Source: Beroe forskalii
Lineage: Eukaryota; Ctenophora; Nuda; Beroida; Beroidae
Assembly: GCA_011033025.1 (NCBI GenBank)
Contig: WFMF01000004.1
Span: 992,001-1,056,000 of the forward strand
Direction: 5' to 3'
DNA: 64,000 nucleotides
Positions 11,703 through 24,800 of the stretch are shown one piece after another. Under the pieces are notes generated by a model, which made no database searches, was not told where the DNA came from, and was given only the letters and a program-made list of their open reading frames with translations. A program made the position numbers and the translations under genes. Each line of letters begins with the position of its first letter. Position 1 is the stretch's first letter.

Positions 11703-12907
11703 GGTAAATTGAGCGATCCGTCGAACCCAGTATCACACCAGTATCGAACCAGTATCAGGACAGTACCACGCCAGTATCATGCCAGTATCAGGCCTACCTC
11801 ACGCCATTATCGCGCCAGTATCACGCCAGTATCGCGCCAGTATCATGTCAGTAGCGTGCCAGTAGTGTGCCAGTAGCATGCCAGTATTGGGGGGGGGGCA
11901 ACCCCCATAAACCCCCAAAAATTTAACCCCCATTTGCCTTTTTCGATATCAACTTGGGGGTTTAATTTTCCAGAAAAAGGTCGAAAATCTTCAATGAAAA
12001 TTGGCACCATTTCAAAATAGGGCCAAAAATCGTCAACAAAAAATGGTACCATTTCAGAAAAGGCTTGAAAATCGCCAACAAAAAATGGTACCATTTCAAA
12101 AAAGGGTCTAAGATTGTCAACAAAAAATGGTACCATTTCAAAAAATGGTACCATTTTAGGAAAGGTTCGAAAATGTGCAACAGAAAATGGTACCATTTCA
12201 AAAAGGCTTGAAAATCGCTGAAAAAATGGTACCAATTCAGAAAAGGGCCGAAATTCATCAGCAAAAAATGGTACCATTTCAAAAAAAGGCCAAAAATCGT
12301 CAACAAAAAATGGTACCATTCCGTAAAATGCCAAAAATCGTGAACAAAATCAGTCATACAACAGCAAAATTTAACTAAATTAAACCCCCATAAACCGCCA
12401 AAAATTAAACCCCCATTTGCCATTTTTCGATATCCACTGGGGGTTTATGGGGGTTGCCCCCCCCCCCAGTATTGCGCAAGTATCACTCCAGTACTGCGCC
12501 AGTATCACGCCAGTATCATGCCAATATCGCGCCAGTCGAAACTAACTTAAAGCCAGGACGCCAGTAACACGCCAGTGTATGATCTGATACTGGTGTGCTA
12601 CTGGTGTCCTGGCTTTAAGTTAGTGTCGACTGGCGTGATACTGGCATGCTACTGGCGCGGTACTGGCCTGATACTGGCCTGATATTGGCATGCTACTGGT
12701 GTGCTACTGGCATGATACTGGTGCGATACTGGCTTGATACAGGCATGATACTGGTGCGATACTGGTGTGATAATGGCACGATAACGGCGTGAGGAAGGCC
12801 TGATACTGGCACAATACTGGCGTGATACTGGTGCGGTATAACTGGAGTGATACTTACTGGCGCGATACTGGCATGATACTGGCCTTGACAGATCACTCAA
12901 TTTACCG
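11703..12907. mobile_element. Hairpin MITE with CCAGTATC satellite arms (outer element)
   Basis: Terminal inverted repeats GGTAAATTGAG(C/T)GATC lie at 11,703 and 12,890-12,906. The arms are arrays of a 10-11-bp unit, CCAGTATCRCG on the left and its reverse complement on the right. The symmetry centre is near 12,580, where about 45 bp (containing AACTAACTTAAAGCCAGG) form an inverted repeat. The left arm is interrupted by the separate element 11,886-12,471. There is no coding capacity; the open frames in it are repeat artefacts. Confidence 0.8.
11886..12471. mobile_element. GGTACC-satellite MITE nested in the left arm of the outer MITE
   Basis: The ends are inverted copies of GGGGGGCAACCCCCATAAAC. 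Subterminal blocks contain TTTTTCGATATC and an AACCCCCATTTGCC-type run. The core (about 11,970-12,335) is a satellite of about 30-40 bp units centred on AAATGGTACCATTT. A related array is at 35,960-37,345. Confidence 0.8.
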
Positions 12908-13196
12908 TGGACTGCTACTCAACCAGTTTACTTAAATACATCGACAGATTTTTCAAATCCAAGTCCTATCCAGATCCAATATACATTTAGTTGTAGATAC
13001 AACAGAAATTTTGATTGTGTAACTAGGCTGGTCAATTTTGAATAAGCAAAATGGGATCTCCAGTCTCCACTCATTGGAATTTTTGTCCATTTATATCATG
13101 AATGTCGGGAACTATTAGTGAGTTAAGAAATATAACCAGTGAAAATGACTGAAACTGTTAGAGAGTTAAAAAGCCTAACTGGTGCTAATGACTGGA

Positions 13197-13789
13197 AATG
13201 TCAGTGATTTAGAAAGTCTATCCTGTGCTGTGTCATTATCACTCTTCTCCTCTTCACCAGGCATGACACATTCTGAGGGGCTTGGCTCCACCTCACCTGA
13301 CACAATCTGAGCTCTTCTTTTGTACAATGGACCATACCTAGCAGCATATTCTATCTCTAGCTTGTGAACCTGCAAACAATTCACATGCAACTTCAAATTT
13401 ATAGCAATTTGAACTGTGTTCATGTTAATGCACCATATGCTTTTACCCTGCCCTTAAAATCAATGAACACTCTTTATGCTTTTATGTGCTAAAATCCACG
13501 ATGATTGAAACAATTAAAAATGTTGAAAGGAGAAGGGCAATATTTCAACAGTAAATCAAACCTGCTTGAAAAAGTCTGCTTCAATTTTAGTTGTTTCAAG
13601 CTGAATATTCTTAATGGCATTGACACGTCTTCTGACTTCAGGTGGCAGATCCAGTTCATCTTGATCACTTTTCTTGATTGTCATTTGACCAAGTTTCTCT
13701 TGGAGAGCAGCAAGAGTGTTTGGATCTTGAATAGCATTGAAGTTATCAATCTCTTCACCATCAGTTGATTTCTTTTCTGTGCTAGTCAT
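13197..13789 (-). pseudogene. NAP1-like histone chaperone, first two exons only
   Basis: Exon 1 (13789-13562) encodes MTSTEKKSTDGEEIDNF and continues through LPPEVRRRVNAIKNIQ and IEADFFKQ. After a GT-AG intron, exon 2 (13369 downward) gives VHKLEIEYAARYGPLYKRR. This matches the N-terminal dimerisation helix of nucleosome assembly protein 1, a histone H2A-H2B chaperone. The frame then runs through an acidic stretch to a stop near 13,178, without the NAP1 core (the conserved IPxFW region was not found). The next sequence downstream is the MITE at 12,907. I infer a truncated gene or gene fragment. A continuation through an unrecognised donor in exon 2 cannot be excluded. Confidence 0.68.
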
Positions 13790-14573
13790 TGCTCAAATAA
13801 AAAGATTTGGGTAGAGTTGAATTGAAATCAATATAGACAAAAAATATCTATAAACAATAAAATCATTATTTAACTAGAGATCAATGAAAAAAACAATCTT
13901 AATTATAATTTTGTAAGAGCATGTGAATAATGTTTGTTTGTGCTTCTGCACTGAATTAAATTTGAGCTTGCCAAAAAATAAACAAAGGCTAAGCTGGGCT
14001 AAGTCATGCCATTGCTATGGATACAGGTTTTCTGCACGTGCAGATTATAATCAGTTCTATAATGTGAGTGGTCTCTGATATGTTGTTGGCAGCTGTGTTG
14101 TAGTGTTTGAAAGAATGACATGTTAACTGTTTTTCATTTGAAATTCAAGACTGAAGATAGAGAATGGGTATGGCTGGCATCGTGGAGGCTATTTCTGACA
14201 GCATCTCTTCATAAATCTGTGCAGACATCGGTCGATTTGAATTAATGCAGAGTTGATGGTAACAAAAAATGTGAATTTAGAGCAATTTAAGATTCAAAAA
14301 AATCAAAATCAAATTGAATCGACTTTTGGCATAACACATTGCAATTTTGGAATACTGCTCTTGGCATGAATCAATACTTTAATTCAACGTTCAGTATGAG
14401 TATGATACTCGGTTTTATGATTTTCAGATTTAACTTCATCATACAAGAGCAAATCATGATAATCAAAACTTGCACAGTACAGCATTACTGAAAGTAACCA
14501 ACCATTAATGGTAAATTTTGCTCCTTTCAGTTTTACCATTATTTTGGCGGACGCTTGTCTATTTCTAAGTTGC
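13790..14573. other. Upstream flank of the NAP1-like exons
   Basis: A/T-rich sequence without a recognised gene. It would hold the NAP1-like 5' flank, but no promoter element is clear enough to call. Confidence 0.45.
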
Positions 14574-14712
14574 TAAACACGTATATCCCTGTCTGCGTTG
14601 CGCGGCGCGCTTCCTCAGAACAGGGTAGCGCGGCGCGCGTACGCACACCTATGCGGGCTTAGGAAATTTCTTAGCTAAGCCCGCGCGGCGATAACAGGGG
14701 TATACGTGTTTC
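14574..14712. mobile_element. Short hairpin MITE, terminal repeats AAACACGTATATCCCTGT
   Basis: Imperfect inverted repeats AAACACGTATATCCCTGT and ACAGGGGTATACGTGTTT bound 139 bp of G/C-rich sequence with GCGCGGCGCGC motifs. Related ACAGGGATATACGTGTTT units occur in tandem at 56,078-56,145. Confidence 0.75.
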
Positions 14713-14835
14713 GTAGGATGTTACCCTACCCGCGCGCGCGGCGCAACGTTCCACATTTGGACGTCACTTTGCAACCTAGCCATCCAGTCAGAAGAAATAG
14801 ACGGGGCAACGTCCGTCAAATACTTGTTAAGCAAG
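14713..14835. repeat. Dispersed repeat, inverted copy at 55,478-55,590
   Basis: About 115 bp from GTAGGATGTTACCCTA to GGGGCAACGTCCGTC is matched in reverse complement at 55,478-55,590 with few differences. Both copies are close to AAACACGTATATCCC repeats, so they are probably parts of one transposon family. Confidence 0.8.
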
Positions 14836-15100
14836 ATGGACCCTTTCGAGCGATGCGACGCGCACCGCTAAGCCTGCTGATGCAGCCGGTATGGACGCCC
14901 CTCAGCTCATTTAGGGATGAAGCCATGCTAGATACTAATAATCATTGTGGACCAAGGGAGCATGCCTTTTCATATTGCATCTCGACTAATGGATCATTGA
15001 TACTTTTTTGTAATGAGTGTTGATGTAATGGCAAAAGAATAGCAGAGGAACACAGACAACAGAGAAAATTAGTATCCATTAGTATCCACTATTAAAAAGT

Positions 15101-15225
15101 ACCTGTGGTAACTGGGTGGATACTGTGTGGATACTACATGTCAGATTTAGTATCTAGGATAGTATCCCTGGATACTAAATCTGTAGATTTAGTATCCATG
15201 CAGTACCCACCCAGTTACCATGGGT
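15101..15225. mobile_element. Hairpin MITE containing GTATCC motifs
   Basis: Inverted repeats TGGTAACTGGGTGGATACTG and CAGTACCCACCCAGTTACCA, with nested GATTTAGTATC/GATACTAAATC in the middle. No coding capacity. Confidence 0.75.
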
Positions 15226-15736
15226 ATTAATGAATATTATTTTTCGATGTGCAGTATTTTGTTAATTAATTAATTGTTATGTTTGTAGTATACCCATACA
15301 CCTCTATAGATAAGATATTAGATTTGCTATTATTTTGCCGATGTAACATCCAGTTCAATTATTTTTTTACAAAGACTGTACAAAGAGGACTGTATATGTT
15401 CTCTATCTACTACTATTAATATCTACTATATTTGTTTTTTAAGCTTAACAACACTATCATTTACAATCAAATTTGAGAATGTTGTGTCACACTTTGTGGA
15501 GAGAAGAGATATTTTATCTCGAAACTGACAGTTGAATAGTGGTGCAAAGTGTTTGGGTTTGATTTCATATTTGAGAATTTTTGTGTTCCACTAAAATGAT
15601 CAATCACTTTAAACATACTATATTTGTTGTACTACAAGGACAGCATTTTATTCTATGCTATCCTCTATTCTTATTTCATGAATTGTATAGCCATGCATTT
15701 CTTGAAATCTACTATTGTTTGATTTTTGAATCATGA
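15226..15736. other. A/T-rich stretch between the spacer MITE and the right arm
   Basis: No gene or clear element is seen. It ends where arm homology starts, at about 15,737, 80 bp upstream of the NSF start codon. Confidence 0.4.
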
Positions 15737-15815
15737 ATTGGACTTGGATTTCTATGACTATCAGATTTTTGATTGTGAGATGTAGGTTTTCCTAGCTCTA
15801 CTATATAACAGGTCC

Positions 15816-18800
15816 ATGACTAAGAAAGTGTTCAAAGTTGCCAAGTGTCCTGACTCATCTCTTGCTGTTAAAAACCGTATAATCATCAATGACAAGCAAG
15901 GTTTGCTCATTTTAAAGATTCAAATTGATTATAATTTCCTATTGATTTTCAAATTGATTATAATTTCCTATTGATTTTCCTATTGATTTTCCTATTGATT
16001 TTCAAATTGATTATAATTTCCTATTGATTTTCAAATTGATTATAATTTCCTAATTGTAAATTGATATATTATTGCTGATTGATGTCTTGATGAAAGATTT
16101 CTTTTTACTTCAAATAAATCAATAATATAGTCAATAAAGACAATCATAATTTGTATACTTACCTCGTACTTTGACAGGTACCATACATATACTTATATTT
16201 TTCTGTTCCCAGAAAAACTAGAAGTCAATAAGTCAATAGAAGTTATAACAAGAATTTCAAAACTTAGTGGCTAATTGAATCCTTTCAATTCCAAAATTTC
16301 TAACCCTAGTTTTTATATGACCTCATATTGATAGGGATCCCTGAGAAAGCGATAATCAGCATCACAAAGGCAAATGGATCTGTTTCCATACACTCAGTGG
16401 TGTTGAGTAGTAAGATTCCTCTTGATCATGTTGGCTTAACCCTTGTGGACAGACAGTGGTTGGAGGTGCCTTTGGATGAACAGGTCAGGCTTTAATTACA
16501 TTAGTTAATTTATCATTCCATAATAAATGGAATTTTCGTGAATATGAATAGATATATTATAAGTATATCCTTAGCAGGTAGCCTTGTTAACAGTCTCTAT
16601 GATTGGCTAAGTGCTTTCCCTCAGCACAACCAAGAAGCTTCTTTAAATATATACATGAAAAAATATATACTGTAATTGTGCTGTATAAATTATTTTCAAA
16701 TTCAAATTCAAATTCAATTGCTAAATATGGTCAATAAAAAGAATGAATTGAATGAACATTTGCTATATGTTATGATACTTGATCAACTCTGAAGCTCTTA
16801 ATAGATTAGTAAGACTAATTCGAAAGACATTTTATTATGGTGTATTGAATTTGAATTTGAATCGATACACCCTAATAAATCTTAGATGGTCCATAGGCCT
16901 GGGGGCTTATCCCAGGGCTAAATTGTGAATACAACTTGGTGGATCAGAAGCAATGAGACACAATAACTGGAAAGGTATAAGACCCCACTAGCAATACAAG
17001 TACAATGACATATCTCTAGCAACATATATCTGAAAGAGCAATATTATAAATATAATAACTTATGAAATATCTATAAGAATCATACTAGAGATAAAGATTC
17101 ACAATCACCCATTCTTTCTTTCTTTTATAAAAAGTTTAATAATAAAAAGTTTAAAAATTGAAAAGCTAAATATAATATCTATGTACCAAAATAATAAAAA
17201 TGTATATTGTGCTTTTAACGAATTCACCAATTTAATTTATGAATTAATTCAATATGGAATTAAAAATTAAATTCCCTGACAAGTATTGAAATATAATATT
17301 GAAATATGACACATCTCTTCATATGGCACATCTCCTTATGTCATAATCAAATATAATTAATTTAAACATTCAAAAATTCTGGATAAAAAGGAAATTCATA
17401 TTAACATATTAACCTTTATTATCACTTTCTTTTTGTTAAATAATTGTGAAGGTAATTCATGAAGAATTGGTAGTACCAAATGTCCAAATACCTATGCACA
17501 CATATTAGTACAAGCCAGCATTATGTAAAGTTTTGCAATCTCTCATTGCAATACCACCAAGCTTTTTATACCTCCTGACTTCTCTTGGCTGTGCTTTCAC
17601 AGCACCATTTGCCTTCTTTGTAACAACCACCTTGTTTGCCCTAAACTTCTCCTGCTCAGCTTGCTTAACATCTATCTTCTGCTTCTTCTTAAACTCAACA
17701 ATTTGTTTCACTCTAGGCAGGCCAACTTTCCTCCTTGATAGCTGAACAACACTACTATCTTGCTCTTGTGCATTGAAAGTTTTCACTTCAGGATCCTTCT
17801 TCAGATCCATGGCAACACAGTCATTGAACACTTGACCTCTTGGAAAATTTGCCTCTGGCACTAGACTTAGTTTACATTTCTCATTCAACAAACAGATCTT
17901 GCAATTTTCTGATACTTCATCAATTGCTCTTAGATATTCAGGTCTTTAAGAAACCACCTGATTTGAGCAACTCCTTCAGTTTATCAGCAGGAGGATGAGA
18001 AAACTGTCTGTGCATCTTTTTCAACTTTCTTCTTGATTTCTTGAGCATCAGTTCAAATAATGCTTCATCAGAAACTTTCATCACCAACTGAGGTCTGTTT
18101 CTTCTGATTCAATGATTGAGCGCTTCTTGTTACATAATGGAATACAATAATGCTTGGATTTTGTTTCCAAACAAATTCACACATTCATCTCCAAATCTCA
18201 GCTTATCTTCTTTGAAGTCTAGAACAGCTCCAACCTTTTTCAAAGATGCCTTGCTCAACAATAATGGCAAGTCCTTCTCCACAATGTTTGCTTCAATTAA
18301 AACATTTTTCTTTCCAATTCGCCCAGGTATTTTAGTCTTCTCTATTGAAACTACTTCTTGGCCATCACCAAAACTGAATTGAGTAGCACACTTTTCTGTC
18401 ACCATCACTTCAAGCTGATATCTTTCTAAGGTTTCCTTGTATTGATTCACCCAGTTCCTTCCAACCACTGTCTTCGTACAGCCAGAATCAATCACAGCAC
18501 AGGCTAATGATTCAAATACTAAGGAACCAAGGCTTGACAGTTCATTCACCAAGCAATTACCTGGGACACTTGCTACTTCCACACTCTCTGTTGCCATGAA
18601 TGCAAAAAATGTTCCTTCTGCTTCCATCTGACTTATCTCTTCAGCACCATCTTGTGCAAAATATTGGACATTGTCACTAACACTTGTTGAGTCATTTTCC
18701 TTACTTGGACACCATTTTGCAATATGGCCCTGTTCTCCACAACTATAACACCTGGTATTTCTTCCTCCATAAGGGTGAAATGATGGTCTGCTTCTTGATG

Positions 18801-21800
18801 TCCATTGATATTTCTCTCTTCCTCCTCTTTGATTTGAGTAAGTGTAATGACACTCTTCTGGTTCTACTTTCACTGCCACCGAGGTGGAAGGTGTGCTAAG
18901 ATTTGTTTGAACAGAGAATATCTTCCCAATAGTCACACACATTTCTTTATATGTTAACTCCTTGACTGTGGCCAGAGCCAGATCAACCTTATCTGCAGAA
19001 AGATTTGCACTATTCAAAAATCGATATGCAAGAACAGTATCTGGAAGGACAATCTTATGCTTCCTAAGATCTGCAAGGAGCTTTTCAAACTCTGAAGTGT
19101 AACTCTGCAGGGACATTGACTCTGGTCTACAGTACTTTTCAAACTTACTATATGCTCGATAGCATATCTGAGCAGAGTCTTCTTGATATATCTTATCAAG
19201 GTGAGCAACAATCTGTTCTATCCCATCTTCAGCAACAACAACTTCTTTTCCCAGAGATCTCACAGCATCCTTCACCTTTCCAGGTTTCAACTCTAACAAT
19301 AATGCTGTGCCCTGCTTTTTCTTTTCCAATGAAGTGAACTCTTTCCATAATTCAATGTCCATCTTCCAGTCATTGTAGTTCTCTCCTTCTGTGAATGCTG
19401 GTGGGGCCTTATAACCACCATATTTTCTACCAGTCCCTTCTTCTGTCATTGCTCACTTCCTGCTACCACTTGTGAATACAGCTTGGTGGATCAGAAGCAA
19501 TGAGACACAATAACTGGAAAGGTATAAGACCCCACTAGCAATACAAGTACAATGACATATCTCTAGCAACATATATCTGAAAGAGCAATATTAGAAATAT
19601 AATAACTTATGAAATATCTATAAGAATCATACTAGAGATAAAGATTCACATAAATTTTATCAGAAATTGGTCAATTATTTTGAAATTATTGTATAATTGG
19701 AACCTCCTTTCTTGTTCCATTTGTTTAAACTTCTAAATAAGGGAGCTTAATCATTTGGTGTTTATGTAAGGGATCGTTCACATATTACGTAATCAATTTT
19801 TGGCCATTTGCAACCCCCCTCCCTCCCCCTCGTAATCAAACGTAATCAAAGCCCAACCCCCCTCTCTTGAGGAGAATATTACGTAATCATGGCTTAACCC
19901 CCCCCCAATTTTTGAGTAGAAAATGAAGAAAATGGACAGTGTAAATACTTTAAAATTGACTAAGTTTCAACTTTGGAAAAATTTTCAAAAATATTGAGGT
20001 AATTTTTTTAAAAATAGTACTGAAAAATGGTGCTTTTGAGTTGGTTATCTGATAATTTTGCTAAAAATACCGAGAAATCGTGGCAAAAAATCTCAAAAAT
20101 TGTGTCAAAAATGGTAAATTTTGATTACGTAATCAACCACCAAACCCCCTCCCCCCTCCCCGTAATCAAACGTAATCATTTCAAAACTCCCCCCCTCCCC
20201 CTAGGTGATTACGTAATATGTGAACGATCCCTAAGCAGTTTAATCATAAATCACCAAAATGGCACCAATTTTGTTTGGGAATCTCTGCCAATTTCAGGAA
20301 CAGCTTCATTTTTAAGGATTGTTGACCTTCTTCTGAAATTATGATGTTATTTTTGTTAAGGATTTTTTATCATTCTCTGTAAAAGTACAATATCTGGTGT
20401 GAAATTTAAAGCTTTTCCAAAATGTTGGCATTCTTGTCAATGATTTTCAGTTGCCTTAAAACTTGGGGGTTTTATAAGAAGGTTTACACAATAATACTAA
20501 CTAAATGGAATATTTTTTTTGCATATTTTGACCATTTATTGAATTGAATATAATTTTCATATTTCATGTCTTGTGCAATGTGCACCTAGTAGGAAGCAAT
20601 ACCTTGTATTAAGTGTCAAATTGATACAGGTGAATGTTGGTGTTGAGAATAGATCTGCCAAGAAGCTAGCATGTCTTGTTGTTTTCACAGTGGAGTTCCT
20701 CCAGAAGTCAAAAGCATCTAAAGCACCATTGGATACAGATGTAATGTCTCAACAGTTCGTCATGCAACATGTCGAGCAACCAATACAGATAAACCAAAGA
20801 GTGAGGAATTAGATAACTTGAATGAAACTTTTAAAAATAGTTTTGTTTTTAAACAATCAATCTTGTATCCAATGACAAGTTAAAAATAAGTTAATTGATA
20901 AGAAGGGGATATCAACTATGTTTGAAACCTATCATTAAGAATTAATGATACTAGTCGGTTCCCGTCCTACGGACGGCGAATGAGGGAAGCCGCATGAGCT
21001 AAACGGCCATAAGCAACTCCATAGCGAAGGAATTTTGAAAAAAATCGAAAATCTATTTTTTGCGAAAAAAGGACGTGGCCTCCCACGCCCCTTAGGGTGA
21101 CCCAATAATTGGGACAAAATTCTCAAAACTTTGATTCATCATAAGCAACTCGATGGCGAAGGAATTTTGAAAAAATTCGAAAGTTTAATTTTTGCGAAAA
21201 AAGGGCGTGGCCTCCCACGCTCCTCAGAGTGACCCAATCATTCGGACAAAATTCTCAAAATTTTTATTCATCATAAGCAACTCAATGGCGAAGGAGTTTT
21301 GAAAAAATTCGAAAGTTTAATTTTTGCGAAAAAAAGGGCGTGGCCCCCCACGCCCCTCAGGGTGACCCAATAATTCGGACAAAATTCTCAAAATTTCAAT
21401 TCATCATAAACAACTCAATGGCGAAGGAATTTTGAAAAAATTCTAAAGTTTTATTTTTGCGAAAAAAAGGGCGTGGCCCCCCACGCCCCTCAGGGTGGCC
21501 GAAAAAATCTCTCATAATTTTTCTGATTCATTATAAAGTTTTTGCAACACGATGAAAAAAGAATTTCGTGGCCTAGTTGAAAACGAATCGCCAGCCATAA
21601 ATAAATAAATAAATATATATATATATATTAACAACACGCATTATATATAGTAAGATGCTTGATTTTCTGTTACATTCAGGTACATGTGCAATTGTGCATT
21701 GTGCTAACTAACTTGGTAACTTGGTAACTTATGTAGGGGGTTTGTGTCACTAGAACTGTAGATAAGTTTTTAGGTATAGTATACTTATTTTTATAACAAA

Positions 21801-24800
21801 GTAATATAAAAATGCTCATTAAAGATTGCACATTGATTGCAGATGGTTTTCACATTGCCCAATACTCCTACCCTTGTACTGACGGTTGCTAAGATTAGTA
21901 CAACTGAAGGACCTCTCGATATGAGTAAAGTGGATGAAAATGCAAGGGTTGGAGTGCTGTTTGCTAACACAGAGGTGAGCTTTAGGTACAATACAATAAG
22001 TAATAAGTTCCAAATTTGTGTCATCAGCCATCTAGGTAATTTCTAACCGGTCCTCTTCCTGCTTTTCCTCCTGACTATAACAGCCGTGGAGTATTGAAGA
22101 TGTTACTATTATTTTTCAGATCAGGTTTGAGCCCTGTAAGTCATCAGGAGTCCTTCTAAAAGGAGGTGCTGTTGGGATGAACTCCAGTCCGAATGTTATT
22201 AATCCTAACTGGGACTTCGAACAGATGGGTATTGGTGGGCTAAACAAAGAATTCAGTGACATTTTCAGAAGAGCCTTTGCCTCCAGACTCTTCCCTTCGA
22301 ATATCATTGAGGATTTGGGAATTAAACATGCAAAAGGTAAACTAATTAGTTACTTATGAGTGCATCGTCAAATTCCTCAACTGGAGAAAGTTTCTTCATT
22401 GTAATAGATGAAATTAAAGGTCAAATTATGACATTGAAACAGTTGCACTCAATCAAATGAATTTGTATTTTGATATCGTTGAGTGAGGTTACATGCTGGG
22501 AGAGCACAAAATTGTTAAATTTAAATCACACTTACACTTATCACTGTACAACAATTCAGGTATTCTGTTATACGGCCCTCCTGGCACAGGTAAAACTCTC
22601 ATGGCCAGACAAATCGGCAAGATGCTCAACACCAGAAAACCCAAGATTGTGCAGGTTTCTCGGTGATTGGAATTTAAGTAAATAATTGATAATAAGGGAT
22701 CGTTCACATATTAAGTAATCACCTAGGGGGAGGGAAGGGGTTTCGCAATGATTACGTTACATGTTAATGTAACAAATACAACAACTGTAAACTTGATTAC
22801 AAGGGGAAGGGGGGTGGGTTTAAAATCGGCCAAAAATTGATTACGTTATATGTGAAAGATCTCATAATGAAATAATGGATAGGAGAACAGTGGATTCCTG
22901 TGGATTTGCGACATATCTTATCGGACTTATCTTGTGTGAACAATTAGTTTCTCTTTGAAGCTAATGTTTAAACTTAATTGTCAGGGTCCTGAGATTCTCA
23001 GCAAGATGGTTGGTGAGAGTGAGGCTAACGTGAGGGCTCTCTTTGCTGAGGCGGAGGCGGAGGAGAAGCAAATGGGTCCGAACAGGTGATTAGGAGTTGC
23101 TGGTAGAACATGGCTCATCAATAATTATCAAGTATTTTTGGAGATTAGAACTAGAGTTTATATCATATTATGTGGGCGTTTGATGGTGTAACTTTCAGTG
23201 GTTTGCACATGATAATCATGGATGAGTTAGACGCCATCTGCAAACAGAGGGGTTCCACGAACACTGGCACTGGAGTTCACGACACAGTGGTCAACCAACT
23301 GCTCAGTAAGATCGACGGAGTGGAGCAACTCAACAACATCCTCATCATCGGCATGACCAACAGGTTCACTTCCCTTTTACTCTCTTACATACTTTCATAG
23401 ACTGGGAGCATCTCCATTCTTCAACAGGTTCACTTCCCTTTTACAAACTTTATAAGACTGGGAGCATCTAAAAATTTAATATGTGAAGTGTGAACGGAGC
23501 CCATTTTGATCTGCAAATTGCTTATTGCTTGTTCGCGAGTTTTAACATAGTTGTGAGCTGTAGCTTTTCCTAGGAAAGACATGATTGACGATGCTCTGCT
23601 GAGGCCTGGCCGCCTGGAGATACACATGGAGATATCACTACCAAATGAGGCTGGGAGGGTCGAAATCCTCAACATACACACTGGTTAATAGAACACCTCT
23701 TATACTTTTATACTATACCTACATTAATTAAACAAGAATAATGCTCTTTGACACAAAAGAAACATTCCCACCTCATCACCATTCCATTACCTACATAGGT
23801 TTATTATCAGTAGTATTCTAAGTAGTAGCACCTGCCTAACACCTCACACTGCCACAATGAGGAAGAGTGGGCGGATGGAGGGGGATGTGGACATCACAGA
23901 GCTCGCTTCCCTCACTAAGAACTTCAGTGGAGCTGAGATTGAGGGTCTGGTCAGGGCGGCACAGAGCACCAGTTTAAATGCTTATGTCACTGCCACCAGC
24001 AAGGTGAGGAGAAATGGGTGATTGATGGGCTACGTACAATAGAATAGTTGAGGATTATGAGGATTTTATTCATGATCCTTTGATCGAATTCACTCTGGTA
24101 CTAACATATTCTACAGCTATTTCCCGCAATAGAGGCAGAGGGCCTCCATTGATTTTTAGGGAGACCGAAGAATAGACAGAAAATGAACAATGTTATTGAA
24201 TATTGATACTTTATTCATGTTCTGACCAACTCCTTAGGTGGACATCAGTCCGGAGGTGTACAAGCAACTGAAAGTTAACAGAGCGCACTTCATGCACGCG
24301 TTAGAGCATGACATCCAGCCGGCTTTTGGTGCCAACATTGAGGATCTGAACGACTACCTATTGTACGGGATCATTCCTTGGAGTCCAGGTCAGAGGAGAG
24401 AGATTGAGTGTTATCAATAACCGGCATAGAGATAAAAAGAAGCCAGAAGACCTTGTAGTTGCAATAAATGCATGCAATAATAGCATATAAACCTATTATT
24501 ACATTAACCATAACCATCTATTCCCCCTCAGACATCTCTAAGATCCTCCAAGAAGGAGATCTGTACTCGAAGCAGACTGCTAACTGCGACAGGACTGCAC
24601 TAGTGTCCCTTCTAGTGGAGGGAGAGACCTTCTCTGGGAAGACTGCCCTAGCTATCAAGATAGCGCTCGAGTCCGACTTTCCCTTCGCTAAAATAATCAC
24701 TCCGGGAAAGTTAGTGGAGCTGGCGGACATGGCAAAGATCCGTGCCATCTACAAGACCTTCACTAACGCCTACAAGTCGGAGGTCAGCTGCATCATCCTG

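Noticed and set aside
11970-12335. Regular repeats with similar spacing that could suggest a CRISPR array
   Set aside because: The host is an animal; repeats are degenerate, units run into each other without unique spacers, and the array lies within a MITE.
14706-15023. 105-aa Arg-rich frame
   Set aside because: It crosses a MITE end and a dispersed repeat also found at 55.5 kb; no conserved domain.
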